6,622 nucleotides of DNA from an archaeon (GCA_020444005.1 JAHLLU010000120.1:1-6622), one strand, 5' to 3'. Positions 1 through 5,220 are shown, counted from the stretch's first letter. Translations and numbers: made by a program. The notes: generated by a model not told the origin, from the sequence alone.

Positions 1-1
1 C

Positions 2-574
2 CCACAGAAATACCACACAAAACGAATAATCACCACAAACCCAGCGGAAGCCGAGACATTCATGACCCAAGCAATTGAATCAGGACACGAGGGACTGATG
101 GCAAAAAGACTTGACAGCCCATACAGCCCCGGGGCACGAGGCAAGAACTGGTACAAGCTCAAACCGGTGGAAACACTGGACGTGGTGATAGTGGCAGCTG
201 ATTGGGGTAGTGGAAGACGCAGAGGATGGCTCAGCAACTATCATCTTGGGGTCTGGAATGGTGAGGAGTATTTGGTCATCGGTAAGACGTTCAAGGGCTT
301 AACTGATGAGGAGTTCAAGTGGATGACTGAACACCTCCAAGAGCTGCGGGTACGTGAATCAGAGTACACGGTACATGTAAAGCCTGAACTGGTAGTAGAG
401 GTAGCATTCAACGAGATACAGAAAAGCCCCCACTACAAATCAGGATACGCGCTACGGTTTGCAAGAATAACACGCATCAGAACAGACAAAAACCCAGACG
501 ATGCGGACACACTTCAAAACGTATCACGGCTATACGAGCGGCAATTCAAATACAAGGACAAGCTAAACAGGTAG
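2..574 (+). CDS. ATP-dependent DNA ligase, C-terminal part (5' truncated by window edge)
   Basis: The frame is open from base 2 with no stop, so the methionine at 62 is internal and the real start lies left of the window. About 190 codons are visible. They cover the end of the nucleotidyltransferase domain and the OB-fold of an ATP-dependent DNA ligase, which seals nicks in duplex DNA through enzyme-AMP and DNA-AMP intermediates. Recognisable pieces are motif IV (HEGLMAKRLDSPY), motif V with its lysines (KNWYKLKP), and the C-terminal ALRFARITRIRTDK segment followed by a DADT element, typical of archaeal/LigB-like ligases. The catalytic adenylated lysine (motif I) would be outside the window. 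The OB-fold ends normally, so there is no C-terminal truncation. The 3' end overlaps the convergent gene at 563 by 12 bases. The family call is firm; which cellular ligase (replicative or repair) cannot be decided. Confidence 0.93.
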   Translation, partial: PQKYHTKRIITTNPAEAETFMTQAIESGHEGLMAKRLDSPYSPGARGKNWYKLKPVETLDVVIVAADWGSGRRRGWLSNYHLGVWNGEEYLVIGKTFKGLTDEEFKWMTEHLQELRVRESEYTVHVKPELVVEVAFNEIQKSPHYKSGYALRFARITRIRTDKNPDDADTLQNVSRLYERQFKYKDKLNR

Positions 575-1129
575 CTTCTTCCGTAACCCACCGATAAGCG
601 AGCCTATTGCTGAGTCGTCTTTGATTGCCTCGCCCTCTGTTTTCGGTATTGACCGGTTCTCTATCAACTGGAAATGCACCAATAACCCAACCATGGCGAG
701 TACACCTGATACCAGAATCCACCAGCTAATCGCGGTAATATACAATGTAAACTCGGATGTAAACTGAATTCCATTAGGCACCAATAACCCCCCTGACGCG
801 AACAAGATGGTCCCCAAGGCAAAGTAGTAGACCCAGATGGTTCTGCGTCGCATATCCTGTGCCTCTTCCCTGAGTTTACTCACGTCTTGGAGGTTCTCAC
901 GCCACTGATCACCAAATCCAGCGATCTCCACAGCCTCTGGGTCAAGCTCAATGATAGGCTGCAATGTATTGACGAATTTCTCGTTCTCCTTCTTCATCTG
1001 TTCGCGGAATGCTTCCTCGTATATCTCCATGCGCTGCTTGAACTCGTCGTCAAAGAGGAGCCACCAGAGGGAAAAGTTTCCCACGGAGAGGATAACCGCA
1101 GACAGGATCAATATGTAGGACTCGATCAA
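563..1129 (-). CDS. Small membrane protein with three predicted TM helices and a cytosolic-type coiled coil, unknown function
   Basis: A 188-residue protein I do not recognise. Residues about 5-26 form a hydrophobic helix (IESYILILSAVILSVGNF then WWLLF). Residues 28-95 are charged, helical and probably coiled-coil, rich in Glu/Lys/Arg. Two more hydrophobic segments follow at about 97-120 and 128-153, then a polar tail of about 35 residues ending in RKKLPV. The start is a TTG at 1129. It is the first start after an in-frame stop at 1151-1153, and a TATA-like box at 1155-1162 would place the transcript start about 3 bases upstream, so the message is probably leaderless. The gene follows the M20 peptidase gene on the same strand with a 53-base gap that contains a T-run, suggesting separate transcription. 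It converges with the DNA ligase gene. No enzymatic motif is visible, and topology and role are inference only. Confidence 0.75.
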   Translation of the reverse strand: MIESYILILSAVILSVGNFSLWWLLFDDEFKQRMEIYEEAFREQMKKENEKFVNTLQPIIELDPEAVEIAGFGDQWRENLQDVSKLREEAQDMRRRTIWVYYFALGTILFASGGLLVPNGIQFTSEFTLYITAISWWILVSGVLAMVGLLVHFQLIENRSIPKTEGEAIKDDSAIGSLIGGLRKKLPV

Positions 1130-1154
1130 TCTAACTAGGAAAAACCTGATTCAA

Positions 1155-1162
1155 GATATAAA
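1155..1162 (-). promoter_or_regulatory. TATA-like box for the small membrane protein gene
   Basis: The minus strand reads TTTATATC here, matching the archaeal TATA consensus. Its centre is about 29 bases upstream of the TTG at 1129, which predicts a leaderless or nearly leaderless transcript. Confidence 0.5.
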
Positions 1163-1169
1163 ATATAGG

Positions 1170-1176
1170 AAAAAAA
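1170..1176 (-). terminator. T-run terminator after the M20 peptidase gene
   Basis: On the minus strand, seven consecutive T residues follow the TAA stop of the peptidase gene (1183-1185) by only a few bases, and a second T-rich tract follows immediately. Archaeal RNA polymerase terminates at such U-tracts without needing a hairpin. The second tract doubles as the next gene's TATA box. Confidence 0.45.
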
Positions 1177-1182
1177 GGAGGT

Positions 1183-2607
1183 TTAAGCGTCCTTGAGTTG
1201 GTCAAGTGGAGGCTTCAAGTCAGCTGGAATAGGAGACTTGTAAGTCCTTCCAGCGAGTCTCTCAACCCACTCATCCTTGACCTTCTGCAATAGAGCAGGC
1301 TTGGTAAGTAACTCAAGACCGGCTGCTGCGTGAACCTTGGTGCTGAATATCAAGCCCTTGTGTCCAATACTCATGCCGTTCTGAGCCACGAACTGCCAAC
1401 TGTGACCCGGAGTACCTAGCATACAGCATGTGGTGTTGAACTCTATGGTTGGGGTAACCCAGCTGACATCGCTGACATCAGTGCTGCCTGCACCTACCAT
1501 TCCCTCACGGTAATCGTCAAGAACTCTTTCATCAAAGTGCACATCTTTGAGTTTCTGCCAGTCTGGACGATTAGATTTCTGAAGACTGTTCATCTTTTTA
1601 TCGACGTCAATGCTTTCAGCCATCTTCTCAGCGAACTCAAGCTCCTCCTCAGTATGCACCGGTGCACCGATCTCCCTCATCTGAGCAACAACTAAGTCAG
1701 CCAGTACCTTGTTAGGCAACTTGTTATAGCACCCAGTTAGGAACTCGACCTTACTGGTGGTTCTCGCCATGAGGTTTGCACCCTTCACGATGTCCATGAT
1801 CCAGTCATAGATCTCATCTACCTGTGCACGCTCTGGAGCACGGTTATAATACCATGTTCGGGCGTAAGCTGGTACGACGTTTGGCTGTCCTCCACAGTCC
1901 TCGTGTATGTAGTGGACTCTTGCCTTCTCGATTACGTGCTCACGCATGAAGTTTACGCCGTTGCTCATTAGCTCAACTGCGTCCAATGCGCTGATACCGT
2001 TCTCGGGGTCACCTGCGCTGTGGGCGGTTCTTCCGTAGAAGTGTACCTTGAAGCTGTTCATGGCGTTGCTACTTCCAGTTCCAGCGGTGTTTGCACTACT
2101 GGGGTGATGCGCCAATACTGCGTCTACACCGTCAAACAAGCCGTCCCTGACCATCCATATCTTGCCTACAAGGGTCTCCTCTGCGGGACAACCATAGACC
2201 TTGAGGGTTCCACCGACATTGTTCTCCTCCATAGCGGTCTTCAACGCGATAGCTGCTGCAATAGAGCCTGCTCCATAGATGTTGTGTCCACATCCGTGTC
2301 CGGGAGCGCCTTCCTTGATTGGCTCCTTGTATGGTAGTGCCTTCTGGCTGATGCCTGCTAGGGCGTCCAGTTCTCCGAGGATGCCGATTGTTGGTCCTTT
2401 TCCGTTGCTCCATGTTCCCATGAAGGCTGTGGGCATCTCCGCGACGCCTCGGTCTACCTTGAATCCTGCTTTCTCGGTGATGTCTGAAAGATATTTGGAT
2501 GTCTTGAACTCAAGTAACCCAAGTTCAGCGAAGCTCCATACCTTGTCGCTCCACTCGATGATCTTTTTCTCGTTCTCGTCAATCCATTGATAAGCGGTTT
2601 CTTTCAA
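1183..2607 (-). CDS. M20 family metallopeptidase/amidohydrolase, AbgB-like (p-aminobenzoyl-glutamate hydrolase subunit B type)
   Basis: A 474-residue enzyme matching the length and block order of AbgB (about 481 residues in E. coli), a di-metal M20 hydrolase that cleaves amide bonds of N-acyl or N-aroyl amino acids. Visible blocks: GILGELDALAGISQ (74-87); GHGCGHN with probable metal ligands Cys106 and His108; GCPAEET with the Glu143/Glu144 catalytic base and ligand pair; AHHP at 166-169; dimerisation (lid) domain about 185-300, with GRTAHSAGDPENGISALDAV and EHVIEKARVHY; then GSTDVSDVSW (374-383), GTPGHSWQ (398-405) and HKGLIFSTKVHAAA. All catalytic blocks are intact. The start is TTG at 2607; an in-frame stop just upstream (2614-2616) leaves no earlier option, and the N-terminus aligns from its first residues. 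It lies 51 bases downstream of the transporter gene on the same strand. Folate-fragment cleavage is the type activity of AbgB, but the true substrate is unknown. No separate AbgA-like subunit is in the window. Confidence 0.92.
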   Translation of the reverse strand: MKETAYQWIDENEKKIIEWSDKVWSFAELGLLEFKTSKYLSDITEKAGFKVDRGVAEMPTAFMGTWSNGKGPTIGILGELDALAGISQKALPYKEPIKEGAPGHGCGHNIYGAGSIAAAIALKTAMEENNVGGTLKVYGCPAEETLVGKIWMVRDGLFDGVDAVLAHHPSSANTAGTGSSNAMNSFKVHFYGRTAHSAGDPENGISALDAVELMSNGVNFMREHVIEKARVHYIHEDCGGQPNVVPAYARTWYYNRAPERAQVDEIYDWIMDIVKGANLMARTTSKVEFLTGCYNKLPNKVLADLVVAQMREIGAPVHTEEELEFAEKMAESIDVDKKMNSLQKSNRPDWQKLKDVHFDERVLDDYREGMVGAGSTDVSDVSWVTPTIEFNTTCCMLGTPGHSWQFVAQNGMSIGHKGLIFSTKVHAAAGLELLTKPALLQKVKDEWVERLAGRTYKSPIPADLKPPLDQLKDA

Positions 2608-2638
2608 CTTTGATCAAATATGCATGCGTCTATGAATG

Positions 2639-2646
2639 TTTTAAAA
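2639..2646 (-). promoter_or_regulatory. TATA-like box for the M20 peptidase gene
   Basis: The minus strand reads TTTTAAAA preceded by GG, centred about 35 bases before the TTG at 2607. The predicted transcript start is near 2616, giving a leader of about 9 bases. It lies just past the stop codon of the upstream transporter gene, so the peptidase may be transcribed independently. Confidence 0.45.
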
Positions 2647-2658
2647 CCATCCACCCGG

Positions 2659-3201
2659 TTATGGAGCCCAACGTGGAAGCCTTGACTGGACAGCCTGATA
2701 CAGGAAACGCCCTAAACCTATCGTGATAGCCCCTTGAAGCAGGTTAAAAACAGCGATTAAGGGAAGCAACCCTATTGCAGCCTCCATTGGTACCCTATAG
2801 ATATTGGGTAAAACGTAGAGATTGACAACACTCATTACAAGCACACGTAAAGCTAAACCAGTCCCCCACGAGATATACTTTGATCCTCCAAACTTGTCTC
2901 CTATGAATAACCCGAATACCGTTGACAACTCAGCAGCCACCTTTATAGAAGCAGAGATGGGGTCTCCACTTCTGGCCATTATTCCTACACCTGCAACGAT
3001 TGATGTCGTGGCTGATGATGGGAAACCATAGAGGAAGAGGCTTAACGCGATTGGTACACCGGTAAAGTCAAACTTGAGGACCGGGTACCATGGAAAAGGA
3101 ATCTTCAAACCAGAAAACTTGAGGGTATAATCAAAAACAATAACCAACGCAGCCAAAATAGCCGTACCAGTCAACCGGGCTGATTTATTTTCTTGACCCA
3201 T
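2659..3201 (-). CDS. ECF transporter S component, RibU-like (probable vitamin uptake, riboflavin favoured)
   Basis: A very hydrophobic 180-residue protein with about five to six predicted membrane helices, the size and shape of the substrate-binding S component of energy-coupling factor importers. Helix 1 covers about 9-29. It is followed by a loop with PFPWYPVLKFDFTGVPIAL at about 36-53. The Pro-x-Leu-Lys-x-Asp-Phe-x-x-x-Pro pattern after helix 1 is characteristic of RibU-type riboflavin S components. Further helices lie around 50-75, 84-101, 110-131 and 138-168, with SVVNLYVLPNIY resembling the conserved late loop of RibU. I chose ATG at 3201; a TTG directly before it (3204) would add one residue. 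The neighbouring upstream gene encodes GTP cyclohydrolase II, which supports riboflavin or a related flavin as substrate. No ECF ATPases or T component are present, so it would need a shared module elsewhere. Substrate assignment is inference; family membership is fairly solid. Confidence 0.8.
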   Translation of the reverse strand: MGQENKSARLTGTAILAALVIVFDYTLKFSGLKIPFPWYPVLKFDFTGVPIALSLFLYGFPSSATTSIVAGVGIMARSGDPISASIKVAAELSTVFGLFIGDKFGGSKYISWGTGLALRVLVMSVVNLYVLPNIYRVPMEAAIGLLPLIAVFNLLQGAITIGLGRFLYQAVQSRLPRWAP

Positions 3202-3223
3202 CAAACAACAACGCCAATCAAAA

Positions 3224-3239
3224 GTGGATAAGTGGATAA
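3224..3239. repeat. Tandem octamer GTGGATAA x2 in the transporter promoter
   Basis: Two perfect, directly adjacent copies of GTGGATAA (3224-3231 and 3232-3239) lie just upstream of the S-component gene, overlapping and following its TATA-like box. A third copy, inverted, lies in the ribA promoter at 3990-3997. The placement suits a repressor binding site. Confidence 0.5.
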
Positions 3240-3243
3240 AAAA
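3235..3243 (-). promoter_or_regulatory. TATA-like box for the ECF S-component gene
   Basis: The minus strand reads TTTTTTATC, centred about 38 bases before the ATG at 3201. The predicted start near 3213 gives a leader of about 12 bases. The same T-run could also serve as a terminator for ribA, whose stop is at 3258-3260. Confidence 0.4.
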
Positions 3244-3257
3244 GATGCTACCAAAAA

Positions 3258-3953
3258 TTAAACCGAGTCTTCAACAAGGTCCAGTTTGTGACCGAACCGC
3301 TCTTTCTTTGTCCGCATATAAGCCTCATCGTCACCATGCACAGGCAACTCTAATGGGACACGCTCAGTGATCTCCACACCATACCGGGCAAGCTGATCAA
3401 GTTTATCAGGGTTATTCGTCAACAACCTGACACTCTTCACACCCAGCTTCCGTAACATAGCAGCCGAGACCTCATAGTCCCTGGGATCAGGCTCAAACCC
3501 AAGATGCAGGTTCGCATCATATGTATCGAAGCCTTGGTCCTGAAGCTGATACGCTTTTATCTTGTTCACCAAACCGATGCCTCTGCCTTCTTGCTGCATA
3601 TACAAGAGAAGCCCCAAGCCCTCACGATCAATAATCCGCATAGCAGTATGAAGCTGAGGCCCACAATCACAACGCCGAGACCCCAAAGCATCACCCGTCA
3701 AACAAGCACTATGCAACCGAGTCAAGACATCCTCTGCCCCGTAGACATCGCCTTTCACCACAGCAATATGATCCTTATGGTCTTTGTTATTCGCAAACCC
3801 AAGAATCATAAAGTTCCCATGCTCGCTGGGCAACTCAGCTACAGCCACCAATGTAATACAAAGCGCCTTTGAACAGGTCTCGCAAGCCCAATTGAACTCA
3901 CAGCCCTTGTACTCAGAGATATCAGCATCCCGGATGCCGTAATAAGACTCCAT
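3258..3953 (-). CDS. ribA: GTP cyclohydrolase II with a four-cysteine N-terminal extension
   Basis: GTP cyclohydrolase II opens the GTP imidazole ring, releasing formate and pyrophosphate, to give the first intermediate of riboflavin synthesis. From the ATG at 3953 the protein has 231 residues. The core (from about residue 37) matches E. coli RibA closely: RLHSACLTGDALGSRRCDCG carries the three zinc ligands Cys84, Cys95 and Cys97; QQEGRGIGLVNKIKAYQLQDQG includes Tyr135; Asp156 and Arg158 lie in EPDPRDY; and RLLTNNPDK is conserved. All catalytic residues are present. The domain is not fused to a RibB half. An extra N-terminal stretch of about 36 residues holds Cys18, Cys24, Cys27 and Cys32 (C-x5-C-x2-C-x4-C), a possible metal site absent from the E. 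coli enzyme. A TTG at 3965 would add four residues; I prefer the ATG because the TATA box at 3984-3991 predicts transcript initiation near 3961. Archaea usually use GTP cyclohydrolase III (ArfA) instead, so transfer from bacteria is likely. Confidence 0.95.
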   Translation of the reverse strand: MESYYGIRDADISEYKGCEFNWACETCSKALCITLVAVAELPSEHGNFMILGFANNKDHKDHIAVVKGDVYGAEDVLTRLHSACLTGDALGSRRCDCGPQLHTAMRIIDREGLGLLLYMQQEGRGIGLVNKIKAYQLQDQGFDTYDANLHLGFEPDPRDYEVSAAMLRKLGVKSVRLLTNNPDKLDQLARYGVEITERVPLELPVHGDDEAYMRTKKERFGHKLDLVEDSV

Positions 3954-3982
3954 GAAATCAAACAAAAAAACACACCAAACAT

Positions 3983-3994
3983 GATAAATTTATC
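3983..3994. promoter_or_regulatory. Palindromic TATA-like element of the ribA promoter
   Basis: GATAAATTTATC is a perfect 12-base palindrome. On the minus strand it contains a TATA-like box (about 3984-3991) placed about 26 bases before a predicted start near 3961, giving a leader of about 8 bases to the ATG at 3953. It partly overlaps the inverted octamer TTATCCAC (3990-3997). It could be a plain TATA element or a dimeric regulator's operator. Confidence 0.45.
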
Positions 3995-4013
3995 CACAGA
4001 CATCTAAGAAATT

Positions 4014-4021
4014 CTTATATC
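4014..4021 (+). promoter_or_regulatory. TATA-like box for the AbrB-PIN module
   Basis: CTTATATC is centred about 35 bases before the ATG at 4053. The predicted start near 4044 leaves a leader of about 9 bases. There is no clear ribosome binding site. This promoter is divergent from that of ribA within the same short spacer. Confidence 0.5.
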
Positions 4022-4052
4022 GTTCAATGCTTAAGAAACGAATAGAGAAAAA

Positions 4053-4325
4053 ATGACAGAAGCCTACGTATGTAAAGTAACCTCCGTTGGCCAAGTCACG
4101 CTACCTAAAGAGATTAGAGACGAACTCGCCATATCTAAAAACGACTATATTATAATCGAGAAAATCGGAGAAACTTTTTTCATAAAAAAACTCCAAGAAG
4201 AAAAAAAAGTATTAACAAAAGTCAGAGAAAAGGTCAAGAAAAGCGGAATAACCAGAGAAAGACTATATGAAATAATCGAAGAGGAATCCGAGGATGCTTG
4301 GAAGAAACATCAAAGCATTCCTTGA
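4053..4325 (+). CDS. AbrB/SpoVT-type antitoxin (swapped-hairpin DNA-binding protein)
   Basis: A 90-residue protein. Residues about 5-47 are a classic AbrB/MazE-like looped-hinge domain (KVTSVGQVTLPKEIRDELAI, then DYIIIEKIGETFFIKK), in which two chains interleave to bind DNA. The rest is a charged helical tail (about 48-85) of the kind that wraps and blocks a partner toxin. The downstream PIN gene starts inside its coding sequence, overlapping by 32 bases in another frame, so the two are co-transcribed and probably translationally coupled. In such modules the antitoxin neutralises the nuclease and, with it, represses their own promoter; the TATA box at 4014-4021 would be the target. The stretch is visibly A-rich compared with the genes to the left, consistent with a mobile module, though no insertion boundaries are seen. 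Confidence 0.9.
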   Translation: MTEAYVCKVTSVGQVTLPKEIRDELAISKNDYIIIEKIGETFFIKKLQEEKKVLTKVREKVKKSGITRERLYEIIEEESEDAWKKHQSIP

Positions 4326-4740
4326 CTCTAATACAATCATTAGCGGGCTATTATTCGAAGGAAATGAAGCAACACTCCTAGAACTAGGACGAATAAAAGC
4401 AATCCAACTCATAACAAACCAATACGTCATCGATGAGGTGAAACAGGTACTCACAAGACCGGAATTCAATCTCACAACAGAAGAAAACCGAGGCCTCACC
4501 AGATATCTAAACACATGCCTAACTATAACAGAAGACCCACCCAAAGAAGCCATAGAAGGAAACATCAACATGTTAAACGATAAAAAAGACATTCCAGTAG
4601 CACTTGGAGCCATTCAATCAAAAACAGACTATCTAGTAACAGGAGACAAAGAACTCCAAAACCACCCAAACCTTCCAACCATAACCACAAAAAACCTACT
4701 AGACAAAATACTTCCAAAAAAACAGTCACAAAAAAAATAA
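4294..4740 (+). CDS. PIN-domain ribonuclease, toxin of the AbrB-PIN pair
   Basis: A 148-residue protein with a single PIN domain (the PIN_3/COG1569-like type described as putative toxin-antitoxin nucleases). The acidic magnesium-binding residues are in place: Asp11 in AFLDSNTIISGLLF with Asn13 beside it, Glu48 in VIDEVKQVL, Asp99 in DKKDIPVALGAIQ, and Asp118 in YLVTGDKEL. The enzyme is therefore predicted to be an active metal-dependent endoribonuclease; the RNA target is unknown. The C-terminus (about 136-148) is a Lys/Gln-rich tail (ILPKKQSQKK) of no known role. The start at 4294 overlaps the antitoxin gene; GAGG at 4281-4284 and again right before the ATG may help reinitiation. It is followed by a T-run terminator. 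The pairing with an AbrB-type protein makes the toxin role likely, but some PIN proteins of this kind act in RNA processing. Confidence 0.9.
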   Translation: MLGRNIKAFLDSNTIISGLLFEGNEATLLELGRIKAIQLITNQYVIDEVKQVLTRPEFNLTTEENRGLTRYLNTCLTITEDPPKEAIEGNINMLNDKKDIPVALGAIQSKTDYLVTGDKELQNHPNLPTITTKNLLDKILPKKQSQKK

Positions 4741-4753
4741 AACCCAGAGAAAA

Positions 4754-4759
4754 TTTTTT
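4754..4759 (+). terminator. T-run terminator after the PIN gene
   Basis: Six T residues lie 14 bases beyond the PIN stop codon, preceded by an A-rich stretch. This is consistent with archaeal U-tract termination; no strong hairpin precedes it. Confidence 0.4.
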
Positions 4760-4808
4760 CCCAAAGTTCCCACCAGTAGACACCAAAAGGACAGGCCCTA
4801 CTGCCCAA

Positions 4809-4843
4809 AGCCCTTAAAAACACCTAACGTGCACATAAGGGCT
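4809..4843. repeat. 8-base inverted repeat around the winged-helix gene promoter
   Basis: AGCCCTTA (4809-4816) and TAAGGGCT (4836-4843) are perfect inverted copies separated by 19 bases. The left arm overlaps the TATA-like box and the right arm ends immediately before the GTG at 4844, which is also the predicted transcript start. The arrangement resembles an operator that blocks polymerase, possibly bound by the winged-helix protein itself. Confidence 0.5.
4813..4820 (+). promoter_or_regulatory. TATA-like box for the winged-helix regulator gene
   Basis: CTTAAAAA is centred about 27 bases before the GTG at 4844, predicting a leaderless transcript that starts at or next to that codon. It supports 4844, rather than the TTG at 4978, as the true 5' end of the gene. 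Confidence 0.45.
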
Positions 4844-5178
4844 GTGAAGGAAGTGCATCAACTCCAATATCTACGGGCGGAGTCGACGATCTCCGCAATC
4901 TGATTCTACGCACCCTAAACGATAATCAGCTACTAGTCCTAAACACAATATCAGAAAAGGATCAAAGCCTAACCAGCTTGTTAAAGCAGATATCAAACGA
5001 GTACGGAATCCCCCTATCCACCCTAAAACTAAACGCAAGAATACTCCGAGAGCTAAACCTCATCAGCTATGGTAATATTCGCAACAAGCGATCAGCCCAG
5101 CTAGAGAGCCTAGGAAGATTCATACTGCGACTAATGCTAGACGAGCCAGAGGAGGCAACAATCCAGTTCGCCGACTAA
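4844..5178 (+). CDS. Small winged-helix DNA-binding regulator, reading frame apparently shifted near the 5' end
   Basis: The clear part is a winged-helix fold: helix 1 around NDNQLLVLNTIS, helix 2 SLTSLLKQISNEYG, a recognition helix in PLSTLKLNARILRELNLIS, then a possible wing and the C-terminal segment RSAQLESLGRFILRLM. The first start codon in this frame is TTG at 4978, but that would cut off helix 1. The same frame stays open and protein-like back to 4828 with no ATG, GTG or TTG. The promoter points to GTG 4844, which in another frame reads MKEVHQLQYLRAES and stops at 4901-4903. Loss of one base, for example in the GGG run at 4874-4876, would explain both; restoring it gives about 111 residues beginning MKEVHQLQYLRGGVDDLRN. 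It is thus either a recent frameshift pseudogene or a sequence/assembly error. The role is probably transcriptional regulation; the target is unknown, but it sits directly before a histidine kinase gene. Confidence 0.6.
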
Positions 5179-5192
5179 ATTACATTATTCTT

Positions 5193-5202
5193 TTATTATA
5201 TT
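5193..5202 (+). promoter_or_regulatory. TATA-like box for the histidine kinase gene
   Basis: TTATTATATT within a T-rich stretch is centred about 24 bases before the ATG at 5221, predicting a leaderless transcript. The same T-rich tract (5186-5202) may terminate the preceding winged-helix gene, whose stop is at 5176-5178. Confidence 0.5.
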
Positions 5203-5220
5203 CTAAATACAATACATGCT

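Noticed and set aside
887..1138. Plus-strand open frame opposite the membrane protein gene
   Set aside because: Composition and residues look like a reverse-strand shadow. It has no promoter and no recognisable domain.
2020..2590. Open frames on both strands inside the M20 peptidase gene
   Set aside because: They are out-of-frame shadows of a well-conserved enzyme gene with intact catalytic blocks.
3202..3257. FMN riboswitch upstream of the S-component gene or ribA
   Set aside because: The intergenic space is about 56 bases before the S-component gene and the predicted leaders are about 10 bases. That is far too short for the large FMN aptamer, and none of its conserved pieces is seen.
4263..4613. 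Minus-strand open frame opposite the toxin-antitoxin genes
   Set aside because: Ser/Phe-rich translation typical of the reverse of A-rich coding DNA, with no supporting motif.
4774..4803. CAGTAG/CTACTG inverted repeat downstream of the PIN gene as a terminator hairpin
   Set aside because: Six-base arms with an 18-base loop and no T-run after it. The T-run at 4754-4759 lies before it, so it is probably chance.
4865..4905. Programmed -1 ribosomal frameshift in the winged-helix gene
   Set aside because: No X-XXY-YYZ slippery heptamer or evident downstream pseudoknot is visible, and the GGG run alone is weak. A base loss or sequence error is simpler.
4978..5178. Winged-helix protein starting at TTG 4978 (66 residues)
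   Set aside because: This start removes the first helix of the fold. Coding-like sequence continues upstream in the same frame, and no TATA-like box sits at the right distance, so I treated the gene as beginning at 4844 with a frameshift.
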